This document shows positions 38,847 through 49,539 of a DNA stretch of 64,000 nt, one piece after another (positions within the stretch are counted from its first letter, which is position 1; every line of letters begins with the position of its first letter). The position numbers and the translations under genes were made by a program. Source of the stretch: Pseudomonas sp. R76 (lineage in GTDB: Bacteria; Pseudomonadota; Gammaproteobacteria; Pseudomonadales; Pseudomonadaceae); the NCBI RefSeq assembly GCF_009834565.1, contig NZ_CP019428.1:310001-374000 (forward strand), written 5' to 3'. The notes beneath the pieces were generated by a model. The model did no database searches. It saw nothing but the letters and a program-made list of their open reading frames with translations, and was not told the DNA's origin.

Positions 38847-39824
38847 TCAGTTGGTGATGAACTTGGCGCTGACGTAAGGGGCGTAGTCCGGCAGCACAGC
38901 GTCGACCTTGCCTTGTTCCTTGAGGAACGCGGCGGTGTCAGTCACTGCCTTGGTGGTCGGTGCGCCCAGCAGGGTCACTTGGTCAGCGGCCAGCGGGTAG
39001 ACGTTGCCTTGCAGCAGCAGTGGGATGTCACTGGCCTTGGCGCCGGAGAGTTTCACCAGTTTGTCGACGTTGCCTTTGTCGGCGAGCCAGGCTTGTGGGT
39101 CTTTGCGGTACGCGGCGTAGGCATCCAGCGTGACTTTGGCGAAGGCGGTGACGATTTCCGGGTGTTTCTCGGCGAAGTCTTTGCGCACGATCCAGGCGTC
39201 GAAGGTCGGCGCGCCGAACTTGGCCAGCTCGCCGGAGGTGATCAGCACCTTGCCGTTTTCCTTGGCCACGCCCAGGGCTGGGTCCCACACGTAGGTGGCG
39301 TCGATATCACCGCGTTTCCAGGCGGCGATGATGGCCGGTGGCGCGAGGTTGAGGATGGTCACTTTCGACGGGTCGATGTTCCAGTGCTTGAGCGCGGCCA
39401 GCAGGCTGTAGTGGCCGGTGGACACGAACGGCACGGCGATCTTTTTGCCGATCAGGTCCTGCGGGCTGTTGATCCCCGAACCGTTGCGCGCCACCAGGGC
39501 TTCGGCGCCGCCGATCTGGGTGGCGACGAGGAAGGTTTCCACCGGAACTTTGCGGGTCACGGCTGCGGTCAGGGGGCTGGAGCCGAGGTAGCCGATCTGC
39601 ACATCACCGGAGGCGATGGCGGCGATGATGTCGGCGCCATTGTCGAATTTGCGCCAGTCGATTTTGGCGTTGGTGGCTTTTTCGTATGCGCCGTCGGCCT
39701 GGGCGACTTTCGCCGGGTCCACGGTGGTCTGGTAAGCGATGGTTACATCCGCCGCCTGGGCAAACAGGCTGGCACCGGCCAGGGACAATGCGGCCAAGAG
39801 GCGCAGAGGGGTTAACAGTTTCAA
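38847..39824 (-). CDS. tauA: Taurine-binding periplasmic protein
   Basis: 325-residue binding protein. Signal peptide ends LFAQA; the mature part begins ADVTIAYQTTVDP. NGADIIAAIASGDVQIGYLGSSPLTAA is typical of TauA. No ATG is available. I choose TTG 39824 because GAGGAG lies seven bases upstream; another TTG at 39839 would put that ribosome binding site inside the gene. It is the first gene of tauABCD. Confidence 0.9.
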   Translation of the reverse strand: MKLLTPLRLLAALSLAGASLFAQAADVTIAYQTTVDPAKVAQADGAYEKATNAKIDWRKFDNGADIIAAIASGDVQIGYLGSSPLTAAVTRKVPVETFLVATQIGGAEALVARNGSGINSPQDLIGKKIAVPFVSTGHYSLLAALKHWNIDPSKVTILNLAPPAIIAAWKRGDIDATYVWDPALGVAKENGKVLITSGELAKFGAPTFDAWIVRKDFAEKHPEIVTAFAKVTLDAYAAYRKDPQAWLADKGNVDKLVKLSGAKASDIPLLLQGNVYPLAADQVTLLGAPTTKAVTDTAAFLKEQGKVDAVLPDYAPYVSAKFITN

Positions 39825-39897
39825 GGGGAAGCTCCTCAATCAGGCGGCCGAGGGTCGGCGTGTGAGGAGACTAAATGATCTAAGAATCCGAAAATAA

Positions 39898-39913
39898 ATA
39901 ACATTTTCGAATT
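39898..39913 (-). promoter_or_regulatory. Imperfect operator-like repeat upstream of tauABCD
   Basis: ATAAC-N6-GAATT in an AT-rich block 74 bases before tauA, with the same half-site spacing as the other sulfur-linked sites. A promoter is likely between it and tauA, but I cannot define it well (a TTAGATCAT segment is a possible -10 region). Confidence 0.35.
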
Positions 39914-39960
39914 AGCTTATGAGAGGAAGTAAGCGCAAACCTCGAGTTCGCACAGGCCAA

Positions 39961-40051
39961 ATGTGGGAGCGGGCTTGCTCGCGAATGCGGAGTGTCAGTC
40001 ACTAAATATTTCGACTGATCCACCGCATTCGCGAGCAAGCCCGCTCCCACA
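39961..40051. repeat. REP doublet (GCGGGCTTGCTCGCGA type)
   Basis: Inverted arms and a variable loop between the tau promoter and the 3' end of gshA. Confidence 0.9.
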
Positions 40052-40069
40052 GGGTTTTGTGCAAGACTT

Positions 40070-41653
40070 CTAGTTGCTGATCGCCAGAATGCTCGCCTGA
40101 TACGACCCGACAAACACATCAAAATCGCCGACTTCGTTCTGTTCCAGCTCCGCCTGCTGCGCCAGCGAAGTGCGCGCCAACGTTTCAAAACGCGCCTGCT
40201 CTTCTGCCGCCAACGGCTCTTTACGGAAGTACTCGGCATGCACCTCGCTCTGGTGCAGGGAGAACTGCGCAAAACTCTCCTTGCGCTCGGCCATTGCCGC
40301 CAACACCTGGGCCGACGGCGTCAGGGACGAATCCTTGACCTTCGCCAGTTGGGCGTCCAGCGCCTGGCTGTGCTCGGTGATGCCGTGGCTCTCATCCAGC
40401 AACGCCGCCAACGGCGCAATCTGCTCCAGCAACTCGGTGGCCCATTCCTTCATGTCCACAGGCTGGCCCTGACGCTGCAATTGCAGGCCTGGGCGACGGC
40501 CTTCCTTGACCACGCTGAGGAAGTTGGAGGTGGCGTTGCCGCACTCGTTGTTGGCGAACAGCGGGCTGTCGTTCAGTGCGCAATACAGCAGGAACGCGTC
40601 GAGGAAACGCGACTCCGGCAGGTCGATGCCCATCGGCAGGAACGGGTTGATGTCCAGGCAACGCACTTCGATGTACTGGATGCCACGCGCCATCAGCGCC
40701 TGGATCGGCCGCTCGCCGGTATAAGTCACACGCTTGGGGCGGATGTTGGAGTAGTACTCGTTTTCGATCTGCAGGATGTTGGTGTTGAGCTGAACCCACT
40801 CACCGTCCTTATGCGTGCCGACTTCGACGTATGGCGCGTAGGGCGTTGCCACCGCTTCGCGCAGGCTGTCGGTGTAGCTGCTCAAATCGTTGTAGCACGG
40901 CGTCAGGCCGGCCTGGGCGTTGCTCTGGTAACCCAGGTCGCTCATGCGCAGGCTGGTGGCGTACGGCAGGTACAGCGTGTCGGCGTCGAGCACTTCCAAC
41001 TGGTGCGAACGACCGCGCAGGAAACCGGCGTCCAGGGCCGGTGAGGCACCGAACAGGTACATCAAAAGCCAGCTGTAGCGGCGGAAGTTACGGATCAGCG
41101 CGATATAGGCTGTGGACTGGTAGTCGCGATCGGTGCCGACGAAACCTTCAGTCGCCTTGAGCAGCGGCCACAACTCTTCCGGCAGCGAAAAATTGTAGTG
41201 GATGCCGGCAATGCACTGCATGGTCTTGCCGTAGCGCAGGGCCAGGCCCTTGCGGTACACGTACTTGAGCTGGCCGATATTGGAGGTGCCGTAGTAGGCA
41301 ATCGGAATGTCTTCTTCGGCCGGCAACGGGCACGGCATCGAAGGGCTCCACAGGTACTCGTTGCCGAGCTTGCTGTAGGCAAAGCGATGGATCTTGTCCA
41401 GGCTGCTCAGGGTATCGGCCGGGTTGGGCAGGGCGGGAGTGATGAACTCCAGCAGCGATTCCGAGTAGTCGGTGGTGATCAATTCGTTGGTCAGCGCGGC
41501 GCCCAAGGCTTCGGGGTGCGGCGTTTGTGCCAGGCGACCCTCACCGGTGACGCGTAGGCATTCGCGCTCGATGCCGTGCAAGCACTGCTCTAGCAGGGAG
41601 AGGTGTTCGCGCTTGCCGAGCAAGGCCAGGCGGCGGTTGAGAAGTTCGCTCAA
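40070..41653 (-). CDS. gshA: Glutamate-cysteine ligase
   Basis: 527-residue type I gamma-glutamylcysteine synthetase, the first committed enzyme of glutathione synthesis. Landmarks are [30 protein letters not shown] and [13 protein letters not shown] choose TTG 41653 ([13 protein letters not shown] follows) because AAGGA lies seven bases upstream and the family starts here. A GTG at 41668 would add five residues and swallow that site. It directly consumes the cysteine supplied by the sulfur genes to its right-hand and left-hand sides. Confidence 0.93.
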   Translation of the reverse strand: MSELLNRRLALLGKREHLSLLEQCLHGIERECLRVTGEGRLAQTPHPEALGAALTNELITTDYSESLLEFITPALPNPADTLSSLDKIHRFAYSKLGNEYLWSPSMPCPLPAEEDIPIAYYGTSNIGQLKYVYRKGLALRYGKTMQCIAGIHYNFSLPEELWPLLKATEGFVGTDRDYQSTAYIALIRNFRRYSWLLMYLFGASPALDAGFLRGRSHQLEVLDADTLYLPYATSLRMSDLGYQSNAQAGLTPCYNDLSSYTDSLREAVATPYAPYVEVGTHKDGEWVQLNTNILQIENEYYSNIRPKRVTYTGERPIQALMARGIQYIEVRCLDINPFLPMGIDLPESRFLDAFLLYCALNDSPLFANNECGNATSNFLSVVKEGRRPGLQLQRQGQPVDMKEWATELLEQIAPLAALLDESHGITEHSQALDAQLAKVKDSSLTPSAQVLAAMAERKESFAQFSLHQSEVHAEYFRKEPLAAEEQARFETLARTSLAQQAELEQNEVGDFDVFVGSYQASILAISN

Positions 41654-41867
41654 GTTGGATTCCTTCACGCGTCAGTCGCCCCAATATGGGGGTGGGCAGG
41701 ACGGTCTACAAGGGTGAAGTTGAAACTGGCGTTATCGCCTGGTTTTGAGTCGATTTGACCCGCTTTGGAAAAGCCTACTTCACTCCATGAATTGGGCTAT
41801 AGCGCAGCAAGAAAATTCCGACGCTGTTGTCGCAGCGCCGAAATTAACTCAAATCGAGGGCGGGGAG

Positions 41868-42251
41868 CTATAGGACAGCGAAGGTGCCTTGTGCTTTTGC
41901 GACCAGTTTTTCGTCCTGAAACACGTCCGCCTCCACCACCAACGTACGTCGGCCAGCGTGAATCACGCGGCTGGTGCACAACACATCGCCATCCGACACG
42001 GCGCGGATATAGTTGATTTTGCACTCGATGGTCGCGCTCTGCTGGTCGAAACCATGGGCGCTGGAACAGGCCAGCCCCATGGTGATGTCCACCAGGCTGA
42101 AAATTGCCCCGCCATGGAGCTTGCCCGCGCGGTTGCGCAGGTGCGGCTCCAGGGTCAGGGCCACCTCGGCAACGCCTTCTTCAAGGCGTTGAAGGCGGCA
42201 GCCGATCAGTTCGCTGAACGCGCTCTGGGTCAAACCGGCCGGGATTTCCAT
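41868..42251 (-). CDS. PaaI-family hotdog thioesterase
   Basis: 127 residues with a single hotdog domain. RAGKLHGGAIFSLVDITMGLA carries the HGG catalytic region, and IECKINYIRAV follows. It probably hydrolyses an acyl- or aroyl-CoA; the substrate is unknown. Its ATG shares a base with the tex stop codon, so it is translationally coupled to tex. Confidence 0.88.
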   Translation of the reverse strand: MEIPAGLTQSAFSELIGCRLQRLEEGVAEVALTLEPHLRNRAGKLHGGAIFSLVDITMGLACSSAHGFDQQSATIECKINYIRAVSDGDVLCTSRVIHAGRRTLVVEADVFQDEKLVAKAQGTFAVL

Positions 42252-44575
42252 CAACGTTTCTTCAACTGTTTGGCATTGGCAAACAGCGACGCCATGGCGT
42301 TGTTGCTCGGCGCTGCGGTGGCGGTTTCTTTGCGTGGCGCGTTGTTTTGCGACTGACGCGGCGCCGAACCTGGGCGTGCGCCACGGGCACCGTCGATTTT
42401 CTCGCCGGGGGTGTCGCTCATGCGCATCGACAGGCCCACGCGTTTGCGCGGGATATCAACTTCCATCACTTTGACCTTGACCACATCACCGGCTTTCACC
42501 GCTTCGCGTGGGTCTTTGATGAACTTCTCCGAAAGCGCAGAGATATGCACCAAACCGTCCTGATGCACGCCGATGTCCACAAAGGCGCCGAAGTTGGTCA
42601 CGTTGGTGACCACGCCTTCGAGGATCATGCCCAACTGCAGGTCCTTGAGGTCTTCGACGCCGTCCTGGAACTCGGCGGTCTTGAACTCGGGACGCGGGTC
42701 GCGGCCAGGTTTTTCCAGCTCTTGCAGGATGTCGGTGATGGTCGGCACACCGAAGGTTTCGTCGGTGTACTTCTTAGGGTCCAGGCGCTTGAGGAACGCG
42801 GCGTCGCCGATCAGCGAGCGGATATCGCGGTCGGTCTCGGCGGCAATGCGTTGCACCAGCGGGTAGGCTTCCGGGTGAACCGCCGAGGCGTCCAGCGGGT
42901 TGTCGCCGTTCATCACGCGCAGGAAGCCGGCGGCCTGTTCAAAGGTTTTTTCACCCAGACGAGCGACTTTTTTCAGCGCCGCGCGGGTTTTGAACGCGCC
43001 GTTTTCGTCACGGTGAGTGACGATGTTCTGCGCCAGTGTGGTGTTCAGGCCGGAGATACGGGCCAGCAGTGCCACCGAGGCGGTGTTCACGTCCACGCCG
43101 ACCTTGTTCACGCAGTCTTCCACCACCGCGTCCAGGCCGCGCGCCAGTTTCAGCTGCGACACGTCGTGCTGGTACTGGCCGACGCCGATGGATTTAGGGT
43201 CGATCTTCACCAGCTCGGCCAGCGGATCCTGCAGGCGACGGGCGATGGAGACGGCGCCACGGATCGACACGTCGAGGTCCGGGAATTCCTTGGAAGCCAG
43301 TTCCGACGCCGAATACACCGACGCGCCGGCCTCGGAGACCATCACCTTGGTCATCTTCATGGCTGGGTATTTTTTGATCAGCTCGGCGGCCAACTTGTCG
43401 GTTTCACGGCTGGCGGTGCCGTTGCCGATGGCGATCAGGTCCACCGAGTGCTTGGCGCACAGGGCAGCCAGGATGGCCAGGGTCTGATCCCACTTGTTGT
43501 GCGGCACGTGTGGGTACACGGTGGCGTGGTCGAGCAATTTGCCGGTGGAGTCGACCACCGCGACCTTGCAGCCGGTGCGCAGGCCGGGGTCGAGGCCCAG
43601 GGTTGCGCGCGGGCCGGCCGGGGCGGCCAGCAGCAGGTCATGCAGGTTGTGGGCGAAAACGTTGATCGCCTCGGTTTCGGCGCCGTCGCGCAGTTCGCCG
43701 AGCAGGTCGGTTTCGAGGTGGGTGTAGAGCTTGACCTTCCAGGTCCAGCGCACGACTTCACCGAGCCATTTATCCGCAGGACGGTTCTGATTCTGGATGC
43801 CGAATTGTTGACCGATCATGCCTTCGCACGGGTGCATGGTGCCCGGCAGCTCGTCACCGACTTTCAGTGCGGAGCTGAGAATGCCTTCGTTGCGGCCGCG
43901 GAAAATCGCCAGCGCACGGTGGGACGGCATGCTCTTGAGCGGTTCGTCGTGTTCGAAATAGTCGCGGAACTTGGCGCCTTCTTCCTCTTTGCCGGCGATG
44001 ACGCGGGCGCTGAGGGTGGCTTCCTGCTTGAGGTAGGTGCGCAGTTTTTCCAGCAGGCCGGCGTTCTCGGCGAAGCGCTCCATCAGGATGTACTTGGCGC
44101 CTTCGAGGGCAGCCTTGACGTCGGCGACGCCTTTTTCTGCGTCGATGAAGCGCGCGGCTTCGGTTTCCGGGGTCAGCGACGGGTCGTTGAACAGGCCGTC
44201 GGCCAGGTCGCCCAGGCCGGCTTCCAGGGCGATCTGGCCCTTGGTGCGGCGCTTCTGTTTGTACGGCAGGTAAAGGTCTTCGAGGCGCGTTTTGGTGTCG
44301 GCGAGCTTGATGTCGCGTTCCAGTTGCGGGGTTAGCTTGCCTTGTTCCTCGATGCTGGCGAGGATGCTGATACGCCGTTCGTCGAGTTCTCGCAGGTAGC
44401 GCAGGCGCTCTTCCAGGTGACGCAACTGGGTGTCGTCGAGGCTGCCGGTCACTTCTTTACGGTAACGGGCGATGAAGGGCACCGTGGAGCCCTCATCCAG
44501 TAGAGCGACGGCCGCTTCGACCTGTTGTGGGCGTACACCGAGTTCCTCGGCGATGCGGCTGTTGATGCTGTCCAT
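42251..44575 (-). CDS. tex: Transcription accessory protein Tex
   Basis: 774-residue conserved nucleic-acid-binding protein. It has the N-terminal helical domain, a YqgF/RNase H-like domain (about 325-455, [21 protein letters not shown]), helix-hairpin-helix modules (about 490-560) and a C-terminal S1 RNA-binding domain (about 650-720, [21 protein letters not shown]). The tail of about 50 residues is basic and Ala/Asn-rich. Tex affects gene expression, stress tolerance and transcription/translation coupling in several bacteria. Confidence 0.95.
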   Translation of the reverse strand: MDSINSRIAEELGVRPQQVEAAVALLDEGSTVPFIARYRKEVTGSLDDTQLRHLEERLRYLRELDERRISILASIEEQGKLTPQLERDIKLADTKTRLEDLYLPYKQKRRTKGQIALEAGLGDLADGLFNDPSLTPETEAARFIDAEKGVADVKAALEGAKYILMERFAENAGLLEKLRTYLKQEATLSARVIAGKEEEGAKFRDYFEHDEPLKSMPSHRALAIFRGRNEGILSSALKVGDELPGTMHPCEGMIGQQFGIQNQNRPADKWLGEVVRWTWKVKLYTHLETDLLGELRDGAETEAINVFAHNLHDLLLAAPAGPRATLGLDPGLRTGCKVAVVDSTGKLLDHATVYPHVPHNKWDQTLAILAALCAKHSVDLIAIGNGTASRETDKLAAELIKKYPAMKMTKVMVSEAGASVYSASELASKEFPDLDVSIRGAVSIARRLQDPLAELVKIDPKSIGVGQYQHDVSQLKLARGLDAVVEDCVNKVGVDVNTASVALLARISGLNTTLAQNIVTHRDENGAFKTRAALKKVARLGEKTFEQAAGFLRVMNGDNPLDASAVHPEAYPLVQRIAAETDRDIRSLIGDAAFLKRLDPKKYTDETFGVPTITDILQELEKPGRDPRPEFKTAEFQDGVEDLKDLQLGMILEGVVTNVTNFGAFVDIGVHQDGLVHISALSEKFIKDPREAVKAGDVVKVKVMEVDIPRKRVGLSMRMSDTPGEKIDGARGARPGSAPRQSQNNAPRKETATAAPSNNAMASLFANAKQLKKR

Positions 44576-44932
44576 AAAACCACCTGAAATTCTGAAAGCA
44601 GCTCGCAGGCCCGGAAAACAAGGCCTTGCGAGGCTGGTTGAGCGGCCCGTCTGGCGCCGCTGCCTGGGTCAAGAGGCTGCCTATTGACCCTCGAAATCGG
44701 AAATTTGCTGCCCGCCGCTGAAAAAAACGAATAAGGCAGTAAGCAGTAAAGTCTGACATTACCCTGCACAAAGGCGGCGCATTATAACCAGCGTTCCGCC
44801 TCGGGTGGGGAATGCGCCGCAGGTTGCAGGGTAAGGGTTCGCTGGCGGTAGAGGAAAAATCTGCTAACAATGCACACGGTGCGTATAACGGCAGCTACGC
44901 CATAATGCGCGCCGAGATAAGAGGAGCATCTA
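44576..44932. other. Divergent region between tex and ompR
   Basis: 357 bases without a gene. It must hold the tex promoter (minus) and the ompR promoter (plus). GGGTC (44666-44670) and GACCC (44686-44690) form a hairpin in the tex leader. AGAGGAGC precedes ompR. I cannot define -35/-10 elements with confidence. Confidence 0.5.
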
Positions 44933-45673
44933 ATGAGCAGCACTGCACAAACTGCTGAAGGCGAAAAAATTCTCATCGTTGACGACGATCCGGGGCTGAG
45001 CAGCCTGCTGGAGCGCTTCTTCAACTCCAAGGGCTACCGTGCCCGCGCGGTGCCGAACACCGAGCAGATGGACCGCCTGTTGGGGCGTGAAGTGTTCAAT
45101 CTGGTCGTGCTCGACCTGATGCTGCCCGGCGAAGACGGCCTCACCGCCTGCAAACGCCTGCGCGGTGCGAACAACCAGATTCCAATCATCATGCTCACCG
45201 CCAAGGGCGATGAGCTGAGCCGCATCAAGGGCCTCGAGCTGGGCGCTGATGACTACCTGGCCAAGCCGTTCAATCCGGACGAGCTGATGGCACGGGTCAA
45301 AGCCGTATTGCGCCGCCAGGCTGCCCCGGTCCCGGGCGCGCCGGGCAGCGAAGATGAAAGCGTCACCTTTGGCGACTACGAACTGTCGCTGGCAACCCGT
45401 GAGCTCAAGCGTGGCGAAGAAGTGCACATGCTGACCACCGGCGAATTCGCCGTGCTCAAGGCTCTGGTGATGAACGCTCGCCAACCGCTGACGCGCGATA
45501 AGCTGATGAACCTGGCCCGTGGTCGGGAATGGGACGCCCTGGAGCGCTCCATCGACGTGCAGATTTCCCGTCTGCGCCGCATGATCGAGCCGGACCCGTC
45601 CAAGCCGCGTTATATCCAGACGGTGTGGGGCGTGGGTTATGTGTTTGTGCCGGATGGCACTGCAACCAAGTAA
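44933..45673 (+). CDS. ompR: Response regulator OmpR
   Basis: 246 residues. The receiver domain has the phosphoacceptor Asp61 (VVLDLMLPGEDG), the acidic pair DD near 18-19 (IVDDDPGL) and Lys in YLAKPFNPDEL. A winged-helix OmpR/PhoB DNA-binding domain follows (about 145-240, RDKLMNLARGREWDALERSIDVQISRLR region). It is paired with envZ 117 bases downstream. In pseudomonads the pair responds to osmotic and envelope conditions. AGAGGAG precedes ATG 44933. Confidence 0.95.
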   Translation: MSSTAQTAEGEKILIVDDDPGLSSLLERFFNSKGYRARAVPNTEQMDRLLGREVFNLVVLDLMLPGEDGLTACKRLRGANNQIPIIMLTAKGDELSRIKGLELGADDYLAKPFNPDELMARVKAVLRRQAAPVPGAPGSEDESVTFGDYELSLATRELKRGEEVHMLTTGEFAVLKALVMNARQPLTRDKLMNLARGREWDALERSIDVQISRLRRMIEPDPSKPRYIQTVWGVGYVFVPDGTATK

Positions 45674-45790
45674 TCGATGATTTGCAGGCGCGGGCAGCCC
45701 GGCGTTTGACTCCATAAGGGTCAACGGGCTGCCCGGCGTCTGCATTTCTGCGAGCGCCGCTCGTTTCTGCAAGCTGTCTGGCAGTCTCCT

Positions 45791-47104
45791 ATGAAAACCC
45801 CGTTGTGGTTCCCGCAAAGTTTCTTCTCACGCACCCTTTGGCTGGTGCTGATCGTCGTTCTGTTTTCCAAGGCACTCACGCTGGTTTATCTGTTGATGAA
45901 CGAAGACGTGCTGGTAGACAGGCAGTACAGCCACGGCGTCGCCCTGACGCTGCGCGCCTATTGGGCGGCCGATCCTGAGAACCGCGAAAAGATCGCCAAG
46001 GCCGCTACCCTGGTGCGTGTAGCCGGCGCAGGGGTGCCGGAAGGCGAGCAGCATTGGCCTTACAGTGAGATTTACCAGCGCCAGATGCAGGCCGAACTGG
46101 GTGAAGACACCGAGGTGCGGCTGCGTATGCATGTGTCACCGGCGTTATGGGTGCGGGCACCGAGCCTGGGCCAGGATTGGCTGAAAGTGCCGCTGTACCC
46201 GCACCCGTTGCGGGGCCAGAAGATCTGGAACGTGCTGGGCTGGTTCCTCGCCATCGGGCTGCTTTCAACGGCGTCTGCGTGGATTTTCGTGCGTCAGCTT
46301 AACCAGCCGCTCAAACGCCTGGTATTCGCAGCGCGCCAACTGGGGCAGGGCCGCAGTGTGCGCCTGCCGGTCAGCGACACGCCCAGTGAGATGACCGAAG
46401 TGTACGGCGCCTTCAACCAGATGGCCGAAGATGTCGAACAGGCCGGCCGCGAGCGCGAGCTGATGCTGGCGGGCGTGTCCCACGACCTGCGCACGCCGTT
46501 GACGCGGTTGCGGCTGTCCCTGGAATTGATGGGCAACCATAACGACCTGACCGATGACATGGTGCGTGACATCGAGGACATGGACGCGATTCTCGATCAG
46601 TTCCTGGCGTTCATCCGGGATGGCCGCGATGAGGTCGTGGAAGAAGTCGATCTCACGGACCTGGTGCGTGAGGTCGTGGCGCCCTACAACCAGAACGGCG
46701 AACAAGTGCGTATGCGCCTGGAGCCGATCCAGCCGTTCGCGTTGCGCCGGGTGTCGATGAAGCGCCTGTTGAACAACTTGATCGGCAATGCCTTGCACCA
46801 TGCCGGTTCCGATGTTGAAGTGGCGGCGTATGTGTCCGGCGACAGTGCTGCGCCGTATGTGGTGCTGAGTGTGATGGACCGTGGCACGGGCATCGACCCG
46901 GCGGAACTGGAAGGAATTTTCAACCCGTTCACCCGTGGCGATCGAGCTCGCGGTGGCAAGGGCACAGGCTTGGGCCTGGCGATTGTGCGGCGGATTGCCT
47001 CGATGCATGGCGGCAATGTTGAACTGCGCAACCGCGAAGAGGGCGGCCTGGAAGCGCGCGTGCGGTTGCCGCTTGGCTTGATGCTGCCGAGAGACGCGGT
47101 TTAG
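45791..47104 (+). CDS. envZ: Sensor histidine kinase EnvZ
   Basis: 437-residue inner-membrane kinase. Membrane helices lie at about 14-36 and 147-170, with a periplasmic sensor domain between them. A HAMP domain is followed by a DHp domain with the phosphoacceptor His231 (GVSHDLRTPLTRLRL), then a HATPase domain with the N box LLNNLIGNALHHA and G boxes DRGTGIDP and GGKGTGLGLAIV. It is the cognate kinase of OmpR. Confidence 0.95.
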   Translation: MKTPLWFPQSFFSRTLWLVLIVVLFSKALTLVYLLMNEDVLVDRQYSHGVALTLRAYWAADPENREKIAKAATLVRVAGAGVPEGEQHWPYSEIYQRQMQAELGEDTEVRLRMHVSPALWVRAPSLGQDWLKVPLYPHPLRGQKIWNVLGWFLAIGLLSTASAWIFVRQLNQPLKRLVFAARQLGQGRSVRLPVSDTPSEMTEVYGAFNQMAEDVEQAGRERELMLAGVSHDLRTPLTRLRLSLELMGNHNDLTDDMVRDIEDMDAILDQFLAFIRDGRDEVVEEVDLTDLVREVVAPYNQNGEQVRMRLEPIQPFALRRVSMKRLLNNLIGNALHHAGSDVEVAAYVSGDSAAPYVVLSVMDRGTGIDPAELEGIFNPFTRGDRARGGKGTGLGLAIVRRIASMHGGNVELRNREEGGLEARVRLPLGLMLPRDAV

Positions 47105-47121
47105 TAAGCGACAGAAATCAA

Positions 47122-47213
47122 ATGTGGGAGCGGGCTTGCTCGCGAAGGCAGAGTGTCAGTCAACAGATATATTGACTGATCCGGCGCATTCGCGAGCAAG
47201 CCCGCTCCCACAT
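47122..47213. repeat. REP doublet (GCGGGCTTGCTCGCGA type)
   Basis: Inverted arms between the convergent envZ and rimK genes. Confidence 0.9.
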
Positions 47214-47245
47214 TAGTTTTGCAGTGTGTGAAAGCTTGCTCTGTA

Positions 47246-48151
47246 TCAGCCCTTACCCTTCGTCCGCGTCATATTCGGCCCACCATTCTTCTCCAAGTGC
47301 TGAATGATGATCCCCGCCACATCCTTTCCGGTGGTGGTCTCAATCCCTTCAAGCCCTGGCGATGAGTTCACCTCCATCACCAACGGCCCGTGGTTGGAGC
47401 GCAAGATATCCACACCCGCTACGGCCAGCCCCATTACCTTGGCCGCCCGCAGCGCGGTCATGCGTTCTTCCGGGGTGATCTTGATCAGGCTGGCGCTGCC
47501 GCCACGGTGCAGGTTGGAACGGAACTCCCCCGGCTTGGCCTGGCGCTTCATCGCCGCAATCACCTTGTCACCCACCACGAAGCAGCGGATATCCGCACCG
47601 CCGGCTTCCTTGATGTATTCCTGCACCATGATGTTCTGCTTGAGACCCATGAATGCCTCGATCACCGATTCCGCCGCGGTTGCGGTTTCACACAGCACCA
47701 CGCCGATGCCTTGGGTGCCTTCGAGCACTTTGATCACCAGCGGCGCGCCGTTGACCATGTCGATCAGATCGGGGATGTCGTCGGGGGAGTGGGCAAAGCC
47801 CGTCACCGGCAGGCCGATGCCGCGACGCGACAGCAGTTGCAGCGAACGCAGCTTGTCCCGCGAGCGAGCGATGGCCACCGATTCATTCAGGGGAAATACG
47901 CCCATCATTTCAAACTGGCGCAACACCGCGCAGCCATAAAACGTCACTGAGGCGCCGATACGCGGGATCACCGCATCAAAGCCTTCCAGCGGCTTGCCAC
48001 GGTAATGGATCTGCGGCTTGTGGCTGGCAATGTTCATGTAGGCACGCAACGTGTCGATCACCACCATTTCGTGGCCACGTTCGGTGCCGGCCTCAACCAG
48101 GCGGCGGGTGGAATACAGACGCGGGTTTCGCGACAGCACAGCAATCTTCAT
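47246..48151 (-). CDS. rimK: Ribosomal protein S6 glutamate ligase RimK
   Basis: 301-residue ATP-grasp ligase. ATP-grasp landmarks: [41 protein letters not shown] and [25 protein letters not shown] (metal ligands). It adds glutamate residues to the C-terminus of RpsF. It overlaps the rimB gene by 4 bases. In P. fluorescens, RimK together with RimA and RimB links ribosome modification to cyclic-di-GMP. Confidence 0.93.
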   Translation of the reverse strand: MKIAVLSRNPRLYSTRRLVEAGTERGHEMVVIDTLRAYMNIASHKPQIHYRGKPLEGFDAVIPRIGASVTFYGCAVLRQFEMMGVFPLNESVAIARSRDKLRSLQLLSRRGIGLPVTGFAHSPDDIPDLIDMVNGAPLVIKVLEGTQGIGVVLCETATAAESVIEAFMGLKQNIMVQEYIKEAGGADIRCFVVGDKVIAAMKRQAKPGEFRSNLHRGGSASLIKITPEERMTALRAAKVMGLAVAGVDILRSNHGPLVMEVNSSPGLEGIETTTGKDVAGIIIQHLEKNGGPNMTRTKGKG

Positions 48152-48630
48152 GCAGCACCTGGGGCAGAAATAGTAGAGACCGGGAACACCGGCTTGTCTT
48201 GAACGTATTTGACGCCGGGATTGACCACCAGGTGGCCGTCAATCAACGCCTTGGAGCCCAGCAACAGGCGGTAACGCATGGCTTTGCGGCAGGCGAGGGT
48301 GAACTCCACCCGCCACACCCGATCACCCAATGCCAGGGTGGTGCTGATCACATAGCGCACCTGCGCATGACCGTTGGAGCTCTTGATGGTTTTCATCGTC
48401 ACCAAGGGCGCTTCGCAGCGACGGTGGCGCAGTTGCACCACGCTGCCCAGGTGCGCGGTAAAGCGCACCCATTTCTCGCCATCGCGCTCAAACGGCTCGA
48501 TATCGGTGGCGTGCAGGCTTGAGGTGCTGGCGCCGGTGTCGATCTTGGCGCGCAGGCCTGCCACTCCCAAATCGGGAAGTGCCACCCACTCACGCAGACC
48601 CACAACGGTCAAATGGTCAAATGTCTTCAA
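48148..48630 (-). CDS. rimB: Retropepsin-like protease RimB
   Basis: 160 residues of the ATP-dependent zinc protease/retropepsin-like family. The aspartic motif lies in [14 protein letters not shown], and [18 protein letters not shown] is the C-terminal conserved part. In the RimABK system RimB counteracts glutamation by trimming the tail of RpsF. It lies 13 bases downstream of rimA and overlaps rimK. Confidence 0.9.
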   Translation of the reverse strand: MKTFDHLTVVGLREWVALPDLGVAGLRAKIDTGASTSSLHATDIEPFERDGEKWVRFTAHLGSVVQLRHRRCEAPLVTMKTIKSSNGHAQVRYVISTTLALGDRVWRVEFTLACRKAMRYRLLLGSKALIDGHLVVNPGVKYVQDKPVFPVSTISAPGAA

Positions 48631-48643
48631 TATGGGTAACCGA

Positions 48644-49423
48644 TCAGTTCGCCCAGGCGTGAGGTGGAACCTCGGCCAGGGCTTTGAATGCAGGCTTGGC
48701 GAACCAATAACCCTGCATCAGAAATATTCCGCAGTCAGACAGGAAGTCGCGCTCGCCGGCACTTTCGATGCCTTCGGCAATGACAGTAACGCCCAACTGC
48801 TCACAGATTGTGACAATCCCCTGGACGATGACCTGGCGGACACGATCCTTGTCGACATCGCGAATCAGCGCCATGTCGAGTTTGATCAAGTCAGGTTGGA
48901 AATCGGCCAGCAGGTTCAGCCCCGAATAGCCCGCGCCGAAATCGTCGATGGCGGTCTTGAAGCCGAATTCGCGGTATTCACGCAGAATATTGGTCAAATG
49001 GCGATAGTTATCTACGTGCTCGCTTTCAAGCGTCTCGAAAATCAGCTGGTCCAGCGGAAAGTTGTGCGCCCGGGCTGCCTCCAGGGTGCTTCGAATGCAC
49101 AGTTCCGGCCGGTACACGGCATTGGGCATGAAGTTGATCGACAGATGGGTTTGCATCCCCAAGGCTGCGGCCCCGGCAATCGCCTGGGTGCGACAGCGCT
49201 GGTCGAAGCGGTAACGGTTGGTTTGGTTGACTTGATCCAGCACCGACAGCGCGCCTTCGCCCTGAGGGCCGCGCACCAGCGCTTCATGGGCGAAGATCGA
49301 ATGGTCGCGAAGGTCTACGATAGGCTGATAGGCGAACGCAAAATCGAAACCCAGGGGTTCGCTTTGCTGGCAACCCACGCAGCGCTGATCGGGCGAGGTG
49401 AGTGAAGTGGGGAAGTCGGTCAC
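48644..49423 (-). CDS. rimA: EAL-domain cyclic-di-GMP phosphodiesterase RimA
   Basis: 259 residues with a stand-alone EAL domain. The signature FAHEALVRG (EAL at 47-49), the metal-binding TIDDFGAGYSGLNLL-type motif (reading AIDDFGAGYSG) and a C-terminal AEGIES are all present. Two cysteines (15 and 18) lie in the N-terminal tail. It hydrolyses cyclic-di-GMP and, in P. fluorescens, modulates RimK. It is the first gene of rimABK. Confidence 0.92.
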   Translation of the reverse strand: MTDFPTSLTSPDQRCVGCQQSEPLGFDFAFAYQPIVDLRDHSIFAHEALVRGPQGEGALSVLDQVNQTNRYRFDQRCRTQAIAGAAALGMQTHLSINFMPNAVYRPELCIRSTLEAARAHNFPLDQLIFETLESEHVDNYRHLTNILREYREFGFKTAIDDFGAGYSGLNLLADFQPDLIKLDMALIRDVDKDRVRQVIVQGIVTICEQLGVTVIAEGIESAGERDFLSDCGIFLMQGYWFAKPAFKALAEVPPHAWAN

Positions 49424-49539
49424 AGCGTATCCTCGCGAAAACAGGGTGGTGCCTGGCGTATCTTAGGTGAGCGTTGGGGTTTATGCGTCGAAGAGCTTCA
49501 ACGGTAAAGTTGCGACATTTTTCAGAGCGAGGAATTCAA

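Noticed and set aside
42347..44335. 662-codon frame antisense to tex
   Set aside because: Shadow of a well-conserved gene; composition (Val/Gly/Phe/His-rich) is typical of the complementary frame of GC-rich coding DNA.
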